The translations under genes and the position numbers were made by a program. Under the pieces are notes generated by a model that was given only the letters and a program-made list of their open reading frames with translations, had not been told where the DNA came from and made no database searches. Positions 1 through 5,968 of a stretch of 5,968 nt of DNA are shown piece by piece. The stretch is from contig CAZZHO010000236.1 in NCBI GenBank assembly GCA_964653795.1, forward strand, positions 1 through 5,968, in the 5' to 3' direction. This DNA is from JAWPMT01 sp964653795. Lineage in GTDB: Bacteria; Bacteroidota; Bacteroidia; Cytophagales; Cyclobacteriaceae. Position 1 is the stretch's first letter; every line of letters begins with the position of its first letter.

Positions 1-2282
1 AAAGTCAGCGCGTTCTCGACATTGGTGTCGATAATAGTATAAGTGTTGCCTACACTAAGACTCGGTGTGTAATTGGGAGTTGTGGTAAAGAAAAAGTTGC
101 TAGTCGGGTTTGGTGTATTGATGTTAAAATCATTGGGGCTCGCTCCGGCTGCAATATCTGCGGTGACCCAGAAGTAGGTCGTGCTAGCGGCAGTGTAGGT
201 GTTCCCAAAAACAAAAGCCAAATCACCATTTCCGGGGTTTCCCGAAGGGTCGTAAGAACTCGTGGTTACTTGAGAGGCCGAGCCAAAATCGTTGGTCGTA
301 TTGGCCCACAGTTTAAACCCATCCATCACAAAGTCCGTCCCACTGTTGAAAGACCCTCCAAGGAAAAACAGAAAGCCCTGTGTCGTGGCATCAGCAGTGG
401 CCACATCCATCTGCATGCTGTATATAATGTTATCCGTAGAGCCTGGATACAGATCTGTTGATCCTGTTATTGCTTGAGAAGTAAACGTTACATCAGGCGT
501 GGTAAGCGTGGTGAAGGAAGTAGAGACAATTTCTGATTGATTGCCACCATCTACACCGTCATCATCACCGATCCAGTAGATATAGTAAGTGGTGCCTTCA
601 ACCAGGTTATTTCCATTGGTGAAGCTGGTGTTTCCCACAGAGAAGTTTGCCAGCCCTGTGATACTTCCATAGTTCTGATAGTTGAAAGCAGAACCCCCTG
701 TATGATCTTGTCCTGCCAGGATTTGCGCGGAGGATGGTTGAGTACTTGATGTCGTAATGACATAATAAAGATCTGAGGTAGTCTGGGACACAATATCAAC
801 ATCTGCCTCAGTAGTGCCAGGCGTCACTGACAGCCCGTAAACGTTGATTTCCGGCTCAGGGTCGATGGTGGGTCCGGCCGTGGACCAAGTCGCACCGGTT
901 ATTGTACCGTTATTAAAGGTCGTCACGTCGAAGGAGGTGGTTCCCGATCCCGTAGTAAAATCATGATAGGTGACCAGGTTGGGCTCACTTCCAGATAACT
1001 CGTTATTATAGTTGGCAGCTATGTCCGATGGGTTTCTTGCAAAGTCCCAAACTCGTACCTCGTCGATCTCACCTACCCAGCCTGTTGAAGTCGCTGTTTG
1101 ATAACCGATCTCAAATGGCTCGTCGTTTAGCATACTACCAGAAAGGTTGTCGCTTTGTATTCGATTATCCAATGTTTCAACCCCATCAATAAAAATCTTC
1201 ACACCAGAAGCTGAACCGCTTCCATCATAAGAAAAAGCCAAGTGGGTCCAGGTATTAGTACTTATAGAGATGACGTTCGTACCATCATTGGACGCTTGTG
1301 CATAAATTCTATTACCTCCAGTTCCTTCTATGATCACTGAGATCCCATTGTTAGAAGTCCAGAAAACATATCCAGGATATGTTCCTCCCGCGTCGAGTCG
1401 TTTCGAGGCTATTATTTTAGTTAAGATAGTTGACGTTCTGACCCATGCTTCGATGGTGAAGGGATCTGTCGTTTCAAAATCAAAGTTGGATTCATTCTGA
1501 AGGGTAACCACATCATTGGTTCCGTCAAAGGTGAGCGCATTATTCGCGGCCATCAGTGGCACGTCGGTACTCCAGACCGGGCCATGTGTTACCCCGTCCG
1601 CAGGCGTGGTATTATCACCATTTTGCAAAGTACCTGGTTGAGGTGTACCTGCCAAATCTCCTAGTGTGGTACCTGTTCCTTCATTGAAGTTATAATAAGC
1701 AATAAGCCCGGATTCAGAGCCAGTTAACTCGCTATTTCGCTGTGCATTAATGGTGGAAGCATCTCTCACTATGGACCATACCCGCACCTCATCGATCCAA
1801 CCCAGAAAACCATTGTCTCCTTCATGATAGGCTATTCCAGCACTTGTGCCGGTCGTATTGAGGACTACACTTGTCTGGCTTTGCTGTTCAACACCATTTA
1901 CAATCAAACGGAGGGTTGAGCCATCATATGTGGCCGCCACGTGAGTCCAGACATCACTTGTGATGGGTACATTAATAGCGGAGCCGGCCATTGTGAAATT
2001 ACTGCCATTTTGTAGTCCGAAGTAAGGAGAATCACCACCGAACTCCAAAATAGTCTTCCATTGATCTGGTTGAGCTCCATCCAATTTAATCCATGCCTCC
2101 AACGTAAAGCTAGAGCCCGGTGAAGGAAGACCAGGGATATCTACCCAATCCTGGGAAGCAGGTGCAGCTGCACCATCAAATCTTAATGAGTTATTTTGGG
2201 AATATCCTGAAAAGCTCCACACTGTAAAAGATAACAGCAGCAGAACACTTCTGGAGAATGGTCGTATGGCGGCAGACTTCAT
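1..2282 (-). CDS. Secreted multidomain LamG (concanavalin A-like) surface protein, 3' end beyond the window
   Basis: The minus strand is open without a stop from ATG 2282 to base 1, giving 760 codons with the C-terminus missing. An in-frame TAG at 2300-2298 lies just upstream and no other start fits between. Residues 1-28 form a signal peptide (basic n-region, core VLLLLSFTVW, cleavage probably near Ser28). LamG domain 1 covers about residues 32-170 (FTLEAWI, W112-T-H, YDG, DEVRVW at 164-169). LamG domain 2 covers about 249-412 (FTIEAWV, W345-T-H, DEVRVW at 407-412). Each is followed by an ELxGSE motif and a YxxF strand. Residues about 478-592 look fibronectin-III-like (YYVITTSSTQPSSAQILAG, then EGTTYYIYWIGDDDG). 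Residues about 597-735 resemble the N-terminal domain associated with BNR/sialidase proteins (TTYFWVTADI near 701-710). By family knowledge, LamG folds bind glycans or proteins outside the cell. Such Bacteroidota proteins often end in a type IX secretion signal, which would lie off-window and is not seen. No cysteine occurs in the translated part. The ligand is unknown, and adhesin or glycan-binding roles are inference. Confidence 0.93.
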   Translation of the reverse strand, partial: MKSAAIRPFSRSVLLLLSFTVWSFSGYSQNNSLRFDGAAAPASQDWVDIPGLPSPGSSFTLEAWIKLDGAQPDQWKTILEFGGDSPYFGLQNGSNFTMAGSAINVPITSDVWTHVAATYDGSTLRLIVNGVEQQSQTSVVLNTTGTSAGIAYHEGDNGFLGWIDEVRVWSIVRDASTINAQRNSELTGSESGLIAYYNFNEGTGTTLGDLAGTPQPGTLQNGDNTTPADGVTHGPVWSTDVPLMAANNALTFDGTNDVVTLQNESNFDFETTDPFTIEAWVRTSTILTKIIASKRLDAGGTYPGYVFWTSNNGISVIIEGTGGNRIYAQASNDGTNVISISTNTWTHLAFSYDGSGSASGVKIFIDGVETLDNRIQSDNLSGSMLNDEPFEIGYQTATSTGWVGEIDEVRVWDFARNPSDIAANYNNELSGSEPNLVTYHDFTTGSGTTSFDVTTFNNGTITGATWSTAGPTIDPEPEINVYGLSVTPGTTEADVDIVSQTTSDLYYVITTSSTQPSSAQILAGQDHTGGSAFNYQNYGSITGLANFSVGNTSFTNGNNLVEGTTYYIYWIGDDDGVDGGNQSEIVSTSFTTLTTPDVTFTSQAITGSTDLYPGSTDNIIYSMQMDVATADATTQGFLFFLGGSFNSGTDFVMDGFKLWANTTNDFGSASQVTTSSYDPSGNPGNGDLAFVFGNTYTAASTTYFWVTADIAAGASPNDFNINTPNPTSNFFFTTTPNYTPSLSVGNTYTIIDTNVENALT
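918..2189 (-). repeat. Tandem pair of LamG modules within the secreted protein
   Basis: Two homologous protein modules lie head to tail at residues about 32-215 and 249-455. Matching landmarks are LRFDG/LTFDG, FTLEAWI/FTIEAWV, WTHVAATYDG/WTHLAFSYDG, NGVE/DGVE, IDEVRVW/IDEVRVW and ELTGSE/ELSGSE. The last two motif pairs are each separated by exactly 243 residues, so the tail of the module is duplicated along with the LamG fold. The DNA has diverged clearly, so this is an old duplication and not a recent DNA repeat. The edges are approximate. Confidence 0.8.
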
Positions 2283-2322
2283 TCTAAATTTCGGTATCTA
2301 TTGTAGGTTGTAACAAATTAGT

Positions 2323-2348
2323 CTATGCAATCTCTCAATTATGCATAG
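2323..2348. promoter_or_regulatory. 7-bp perfect inverted repeat upstream of the LamG gene (possible operator)
   Basis: CTATGCA at 2323-2329 is mirrored exactly by TGCATAG at 2342-2348 with a 12-base spacer. It lies directly upstream of the candidate -7 box of the LamG gene and covers the place where a -33 element would sit. This is where a dimeric regulator could act. Arms of 7 bases can occur by chance, so the regulatory role is inference. Confidence 0.3.
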
Positions 2349-2404
2349 GGAAATTGCAAGGAAATATAGACCAATTACCCACCATAACATAATAATGATG
2401 AGTG

Positions 2405-2420
2405 AGTGGGAATATCCCCT
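2405..2420. repeat. Short imperfect inverted repeat GGGA-ATA-TCCC
   Basis: GGGA at 2408-2411 and TCCC at 2415-2418 flank a 3-base loop. AG at 2405-2406 and CT at 2419-2420 extend the pairing if T2407 bulges. It sits mid-way in the divergent region, three bases before the first GAAAAGTCA repeat. It may be part of a protein-binding site or a weak hairpin. The length is too small to exclude chance. Confidence 0.2.
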
Positions 2421-2422
2421 AC

Positions 2423-2442
2423 GAAAAGTCATAGAAAAGTCA
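2423..2442. repeat. Two direct copies of GAAAAGTCA with an 11-base period
   Basis: GAAAAGTCA occurs at 2423-2431 and again at 2434-2442, so the copies lie on the same helical face, one turn apart. A partial third copy, GAAAAGT, is at 2498-2504. Helically phased direct repeats in a promoter region are typical of binding sites for activators of the response-regulator type. Which gene would be controlled cannot be told, since the site lies between both. Confidence 0.35.
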
Positions 2443-2659
2443 CCAGGCGACCATCAAAATACAAACCGCTCTTCGAATAGTTCAATGTTAATTTTTTGAA
2501 AAGTGTCCATACGATCTGGAAACCAACAATCGGCTAAAAATCGCTATTCATCGAAGTAATTGCGTCAAACGCGCCAAAAGTTCTGTGCAGTAATCGAATT
2601 TCACAATCAAAATCAACCATTTTTCTTTACTTTACTGAGTTTCAAAATCGATAACCGCC

Positions 2660-5600
2660 ATGCATCGCATAACCCGAAACCTATTCACCTTCGCTCTTGT
2701 CATTGCGGCAGTGAGCTCACAAGCTCAGTATGCTTTCCAATCGAAAAAAGCAGAGAAGCTCTACAACAAGCTGGAAGAGTACTACGAAGAGGCTGACTAT
2801 GAAAAAATACTGAACAGCGAATATGATATTGAGGAGTTCTTCGTACCTGCGCAGGACACACTCACCGCACTCATGTATTCATTTCTTGCAGAAGCCTACT
2901 ATTTCGGAATGGATGATACTGAAAATGGGCTCGCTTACGCAGAGAAAGAGTACGAACTTAGAAAGCAGCTTGACCCTAATGGTAGTGAAAACTTTTCCAA
3001 CACTGCTTTCAACCTGGGCACGATGTATGACGATGCTGGAGAATATGCAGCGGCAGAAGAAGTCTTCTTAGGACTTTTGGAAACGATCGATAAAAAAGAT
3101 GCGGAGAACTACGGAGATGCCTTACGGGCAGCTTTTATTCACTACACACTTACCGGAGAAGCAGATAAAGGATTGAACCTCCTGAAGAAGAATAAAAAGG
3201 CCATTGAAAAGGGCTCTTACAATGAGGCCATGGCCTTGAAAGCCCAAGGGGATTTTCAGGAAATCAAAGGAGAATTTACTAAGTCTCAAGCGGCCTATGA
3301 AGAGGCCTTGGAAATACTGGAAGACCAGGGGTATTACCCTTCTTTGGAATACGTGAATATTATGAATGCCCTTGGTCTATTACAAATCAATCGAAGCAAA
3401 CTCCCAGAAGCTGAGCAGACTTTCAATGATGCATTGGAAATGCTAGATAGAATGGGTGGAGACGTTGAAGAAACTATCTACGGAACCAAGTTCAATATGG
3501 CCAGAGTGTACTTTGAATACGGACTTTTCCGCCAGGCAACGGAAACCTATCTAGAAATCCTTGAATCCGATAAAGAATTCTATGGTGAAGATTCTTATTT
3601 TGTCATGCTTACAGAGTCAGTGCTTGGTGGGGTCTATCTAGCTTCTGGAGATTTTACAAATGCAGAGGAGCATCTCAACATTGCAAAAGCAGGATTGGAA
3701 GCACTCGGAGAAGCTGATTCTTACGATTACGCCAGAGTGCTTAATGATCAAATGAGATTATACGCTACTACTGAACGTTTAGAAGAGGCACTTGCGACTG
3801 GTGATCAGATGATCAAGCTTCATGCAGATATATTCGGTGAAAAGCATCATAGTTATGCTTTGGCTCTTTCTAATTACACAGATGTCGAGCAACGATTTGG
3901 CAAGATAGATGAAGCCCAAAAGCACCTGGAAGAAGTTACTAAAATCAGAACAAGAACTCTTGGAGACAATCATCCTATGCAAGCATTGTCCCTTAGAAAA
4001 CTGGCCATTGTGAATTGGAAGAAAGATGAGATAGATGATGCTCTGAAGTACTACAACCGAACTTTCAACAACTATTTCAATCAGATCAATGCCTTCTTCC
4101 CCGTCCTAAGCGAGCAGGAAAAGTCCAAGTTCTATTACAACCGGCTAAGACCCACTTTCGAGCAGTACAACTCTTTCGTAGTGGAGAAAAATACTGACAA
4201 TAAGGAGCTTATAGCCAAGATGTATGATTATCAACTGGCTACCAAAGGTCTGATTCTATATGCCACGAATAAAGTAAGAGAGAGCATACTCAATAGTGAA
4301 GACACTGTGCTCATCGGCAAGTATGAAACCTGGATCAGCCAGAAAGAACAATTAGCACAGTTATTTAGTGCGAGTGAATTAGCTGTTAAGGTAAGAAATG
4401 CGCGAATCGATTCGCTTAAGGGCTTGGCTAATGATCTTGAAAAAGAACTCAGTGAATTGAGCACCGACTTTGCCAACACATTTGCCTCCAAAAATATCAC
4501 CTGGAGGGATGTCAAAGCCAAATTGAAGCCGGGTGAGGCAGCAGTAGAAATTATACGCTTCAGAGATTTTGATCCTGATTCTGCGGGAGTTTATACCGAT
4601 GAAGTTTACTATGCAGCGCTGATCGTCACTTCCGAAACAGAGGATGCACCTAACATGGTGGTTATGCGGAATGGAAAAATGATGGAAACCAGGTTCCTGG
4701 CTAACTACCGCAACGCTATCAAATATCAGGTAAGTGAAAACTCATCTTATCAGCTCTACTGGCGACCAATCGCCAACAGATTGCGGGGTATCAAAAAAGT
4801 GTACTTCTCACCTGATGGTGTCTACAATCAAATCAGTATTTACACGCTACGAAACCCTGCGACTAACCGGTACACCATTGATGAAGTTCAAATACAGCTA
4901 GTAAACAATACCAAGGATCTTGTGGCCTTCAATGGCAATGCAGATGATGGGTCGGCTGTAGGAAATGTATTGTTCGGATATCCAAACTATAACATGGGAG
5001 CTGTAGAAGACCGACAGAAATCGGAGGAAGGTGGAGCCAAGACTTCTGCTGCCAGCATTTCCCAGGCAGCTGCAGAGAATAGAGGGGCCAGAGGCGGCCG
5101 TGGAGGAAGAGGCCAGCGCGGAGAAAGAGGCTCTAAATACAAGGGATCTATCCCAAGAGGTTTGCGAGGTAATATGATCCGGTACATGCGCTCTAACAAC
5201 TTACTTGCGTTGCTACCAGGTACAAAAAGGGAAGTAAACAAGATCGATAGCTTGCTGGATTCCAGGGAAACTGAAAGCACCGTGTTTATGGGAAATGAGG
5301 CGCTGGAAGAAGAAATCAAGAAGGTGAAAAATCCAAAGACACTTCACATTGCAACGCACGGGTTTTTCCTTGAAAATGAAGATGGAGACGACAATAAGGA
5401 CTCGTATGTAGAAAATCCACTGTTGCGCTCTGGGTTGATTTTGGCAGGTGCCAATAGTTACATCTCAACCGGGCAAATTTCAGAAAAGCAAGCCTTTGAA
5501 GAGGATGGTATTTTGACAGCATACGAGGCCATGAACATGAGATTAGATGACACCAAAGTAGTGGTGTTGTCGGCTTGTGAAACAGGCCTCGGTGAGGTTA

Positions 5601-5839
5601 AAAATGGTGAAGGCGTCTTCGGACTTCAGAGAGCTTTCCAGGTAGCGGGTGCTGAATCGATCATAATGTCAATGTGGACGGTGGATGATGATGCTACTCA
5701 AACTTTGATGACGAATTTCTACGAGGAATGGCTCAAGACTGGTGACAAACAACAGGCTTTCATTACTGCCCAAAAGCGTTTGAAAGAATCTCGAGGTGCT
5801 CCATATTATTGGGGCGCATTTGTCATGGTTGGTATCTAG
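2660..5839 (+). CDS. Exported TPR-CHAT protein, putative caspase-like cysteine protease
   Basis: This is a complete 1059-residue protein. An in-frame TGA at 2636-2638 bounds the start, and ATG 2660 gives a clean signal peptide (core LFTFALVIAAVSS, likely cleavage Ala22/Gln23). No lipobox cysteine is present, so the mature protein is probably periplasmic or secreted. About eight TPR units span residues 117-473, for example FNLGTMYDDAGEYAAAEEVF at 117 and ALSNYTDVEQRFGKIDEAQ at 402. Residues about 480-610 are a charged helical linker. The CHAT domain covers about 615-1059, with VYFSPDGVYNQ near 714, LFGYPNY at 771, LPGTKREV at 852, ATHG with catalytic His900, NPLLRSGLILAGAN at 919, SACETG with catalytic Cys973, MWTVDDDAT at 1005, and the terminal YWGAFVMVG. 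CHAT belongs to clan CD, with caspases, separase and gingipains, and TPRs usually bind a partner or substrate. Cys973 is the only cysteine. Residues about 779-847 are an insertion with six Arg-Gly-X triplets. The substrate is unknown. The domain call is very secure; protease activity is inferred from the intact dyad. Confidence 0.96.
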   Translation: MHRITRNLFTFALVIAAVSSQAQYAFQSKKAEKLYNKLEEYYEEADYEKILNSEYDIEEFFVPAQDTLTALMYSFLAEAYYFGMDDTENGLAYAEKEYELRKQLDPNGSENFSNTAFNLGTMYDDAGEYAAAEEVFLGLLETIDKKDAENYGDALRAAFIHYTLTGEADKGLNLLKKNKKAIEKGSYNEAMALKAQGDFQEIKGEFTKSQAAYEEALEILEDQGYYPSLEYVNIMNALGLLQINRSKLPEAEQTFNDALEMLDRMGGDVEETIYGTKFNMARVYFEYGLFRQATETYLEILESDKEFYGEDSYFVMLTESVLGGVYLASGDFTNAEEHLNIAKAGLEALGEADSYDYARVLNDQMRLYATTERLEEALATGDQMIKLHADIFGEKHHSYALALSNYTDVEQRFGKIDEAQKHLEEVTKIRTRTLGDNHPMQALSLRKLAIVNWKKDEIDDALKYYNRTFNNYFNQINAFFPVLSEQEKSKFYYNRLRPTFEQYNSFVVEKNTDNKELIAKMYDYQLATKGLILYATNKVRESILNSEDTVLIGKYETWISQKEQLAQLFSASELAVKVRNARIDSLKGLANDLEKELSELSTDFANTFASKNITWRDVKAKLKPGEAAVEIIRFRDFDPDSAGVYTDEVYYAALIVTSETEDAPNMVVMRNGKMMETRFLANYRNAIKYQVSENSSYQLYWRPIANRLRGIKKVYFSPDGVYNQISIYTLRNPATNRYTIDEVQIQLVNNTKDLVAFNGNADDGSAVGNVLFGYPNYNMGAVEDRQKSEEGGAKTSAASISQAAAENRGARGGRGGRGQRGERGSKYKGSIPRGLRGNMIRYMRSNNLLALLPGTKREVNKIDSLLDSRETESTVFMGNEALEEEIKKVKNPKTLHIATHGFFLENEDGDDNKDSYVENPLLRSGLILAGANSYISTGQISEKQAFEEDGILTAYEAMNMRLDDTKVVVLSACETGLGEVKNGEGVFGLQRAFQVAGAESIIMSMWTVDDDATQTLMTNFYEEWLKTGDKQQAFITAQKRLKESRGAPYYWGAFVMVGI
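5081..5134 (+). other. Collagen-like run of six Arg-Gly-X triplets inside the CHAT domain
   Basis: Residues 808-825 read RGA, RGG, RGG, RGQ, RGE, RGS, so Arg and Gly each recur every third residue. Two further RG pairs follow at 833-834 and 836-837. The tract lies in a low-complexity insertion between LFGYPNY and LPGTKREV, upstream of catalytic His900. Arginine codons alternate among AGA, CGT and CGC, and glycine codons among GGG, GGC and GGA. The regularity is therefore in the protein and not a recent microsatellite expansion. It resembles both Gly-X-Arg collagen triplets and RGG boxes, but is probably too short for a stable triple helix by itself. Confidence 0.75.
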
Positions 5840-5905
5840 GATAAGCAGCCCATCAAGCTTCGATATTTAGGTTGATAAAGGTCTTTTGATTTTTTAGTAT
5901 TCAAA
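5840..5905 (+). terminator. T-rich region downstream of the CHAT gene, possible weak terminator
   Basis: After the TAG stop, a tiny AAAG/CTTT stem at 5877-5886 leads into a T-rich run at 5884-5895 (TTTTGATTTTTT). This could end the CHAT transcript, but the stem is only four pairs with a two-base loop, so it is a poor intrinsic terminator. Nothing else is recognisable in this stretch. Confidence 0.2.
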
Positions 5906-5948
5906 TGCCATTGGTAGCGGTTGCCGCCACTACTTTTACCAAATGGCA
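5906..5948. repeat. Large imperfect hairpin downstream of the CHAT gene
   Basis: TGCCATTGGTA at 5906-5916 pairs with TACCAAATGGCA at 5937-5948, giving 11 base pairs with one bulged A. A second stem, GCGG/CCGC at 5917-5920 and 5924-5927 with loop TTG, is nested inside. No T-run follows either arm, so a classical intrinsic terminator is unlikely on either strand. The right arm contains the ATG at 5943 that could start a downstream gene, so the structure could mask translation initiation or serve as a transcript 3' end. Confidence 0.5.
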
Positions 5949-5968
5949 GATACCAAAAAGCTCTTCTT
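5943..5968 (+). CDS. Possible first codons of a downstream gene (very uncertain)
   Basis: ATG at 5943 opens a frame reading MADTKKLF to the window edge, 103 bases after the CHAT stop. The sequence just upstream is A/T-rich with no Shine-Dalgarno. The N-terminus looks natural, but eight codons prove nothing. Alternatives remain: ATG 5905 in another frame (MPLVAVAATTFTKWQIPKSS), or on the minus strand a convergent gene ending at TGA 5903-5901 (tail VKVVAATATNGI). Product unknown. Confidence 0.2.

Larger units (their letters stand above)
2283..2659. promoter_or_regulatory. Divergent intergenic control region between the LamG and CHAT genes
   Basis: This 377-base gap separates two genes read outwards, so it should hold both promoters. 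On the minus strand, TAATTTG at 2320-2314 resembles the Bacteroidota -7 box (TAnnTTTG) about 32 bases before the LamG ATG. A TTG at 2338-2336 is a poor -33 candidate with a short 15-base spacer. On the plus strand, TACTTTAC at 2628-2635 is a weak -7 candidate 25 bases before the CHAT ATG, with no convincing -33 box. Neither start codon has a Shine-Dalgarno sequence, which is usual in this phylum. No RNA gene, riboswitch or convincing small ORF was seen. The region is AT-rich and contains the short repeats listed separately. The promoter boxes are pattern matches only. Confidence 0.45.

Noticed and set aside
270..802. Several short ORFs on both strands in the left part
   Set aside because: All lie within the continuous LamG reading frame on the minus strand, which has coherent domain motifs. 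They are antisense or out-of-frame shadows.
2471..2556. CTTCGAATAG at 2471-2480 versus CTATTCATCGAAG at 2544-2556 as an inverted repeat
   Set aside because: The arms match only with a three-base insertion and are over 60 bases apart, which is easily explained by chance in AT-rich DNA.
2560..2796. TTG-initiated plus-strand ORF overlapping the start of the CHAT gene
   Set aside because: It runs out of frame through the CHAT signal peptide and N-terminus, has no recognisable domain or biased composition, and the CHAT frame is clearly the coding one.
3779..5522. Minus-strand ORFs of 67-110 codons opposite the CHAT gene
   Set aside because: They mirror a well-supported TPR-CHAT coding sequence and show no domain of their own. 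The Pro-rich one at 4987-5319 is just the complement of the Gly/Arg-rich tract.
2660..5839. Type III-E CRISPR (Craspase) TPR-CHAT protease
   Set aside because: There is no CRISPR array or Cas7-like effector in the window, and the protein has a signal peptide, so it would not act with a cytoplasmic CRISPR complex.
5838..5967. Open minus-strand frame from the right edge to the TAG at 5839-5837, as the tail of a convergent gene
   Set aside because: About 43 codons remain open, but the composition looks random and its stop is merely the palindromic CTAG at the CHAT stop codon. It cannot be judged without sequence to the right.

Overview
The window looks like a chromosomal segment of a marine- or soil-type Bacteroidota, probably a Cytophagales-like gliding bacterium. 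This rests on three things: large Sec-exported, Asn/Thr/Ser/Gly-rich LamG surface proteins; an exported TPR-CHAT protein of the kind common in that phylum; and start codons without a Shine-Dalgarno sequence. Genus-level placement is not possible from the sequence alone.

Layout. Bases 1-2282 (minus strand) hold the first 760 codons of a secreted multidomain protein whose 3' end lies off the left edge. It has a signal peptide, two tandem LamG/concanavalin-A-like domains, a fibronectin-III-like module, and a beta-rich module resembling the N-terminal domain associated with BNR/sialidase proteins. Bases 2283-2659 are a 377-base divergent intergenic region with weak promoter-like elements, two short inverted repeats and a 9-base direct repeat phased at 11 bases. 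Bases 2660-5839 (plus strand) encode a complete 1059-residue exported protein: signal peptide, about eight TPRs, a helical linker, and a C-terminal CHAT (caspase-like, clan CD) domain with an intact His900/Cys973 dyad. Bases 5840-5968 are non-coding or hold only the first codons of a next gene. They contain a T-rich stretch and a large imperfect hairpin that overlaps a candidate ATG.

How the genes may work together. The two genes are divergent and share one control region. Both products carry signal peptides, and the only cysteine in the 1819 residues readable here is the CHAT catalytic one. A periplasmic or surface caspase-like protease next to a large surface LamG protein invites the hypothesis that one processes or regulates the other, but no sequence evidence directly links them. 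The most distinctive feature is a collagen-like run of six Arg-Gly-X triplets inserted in the CHAT domain upstream of the catalytic histidine. No CRISPR array, RNA gene or mobile element was seen.
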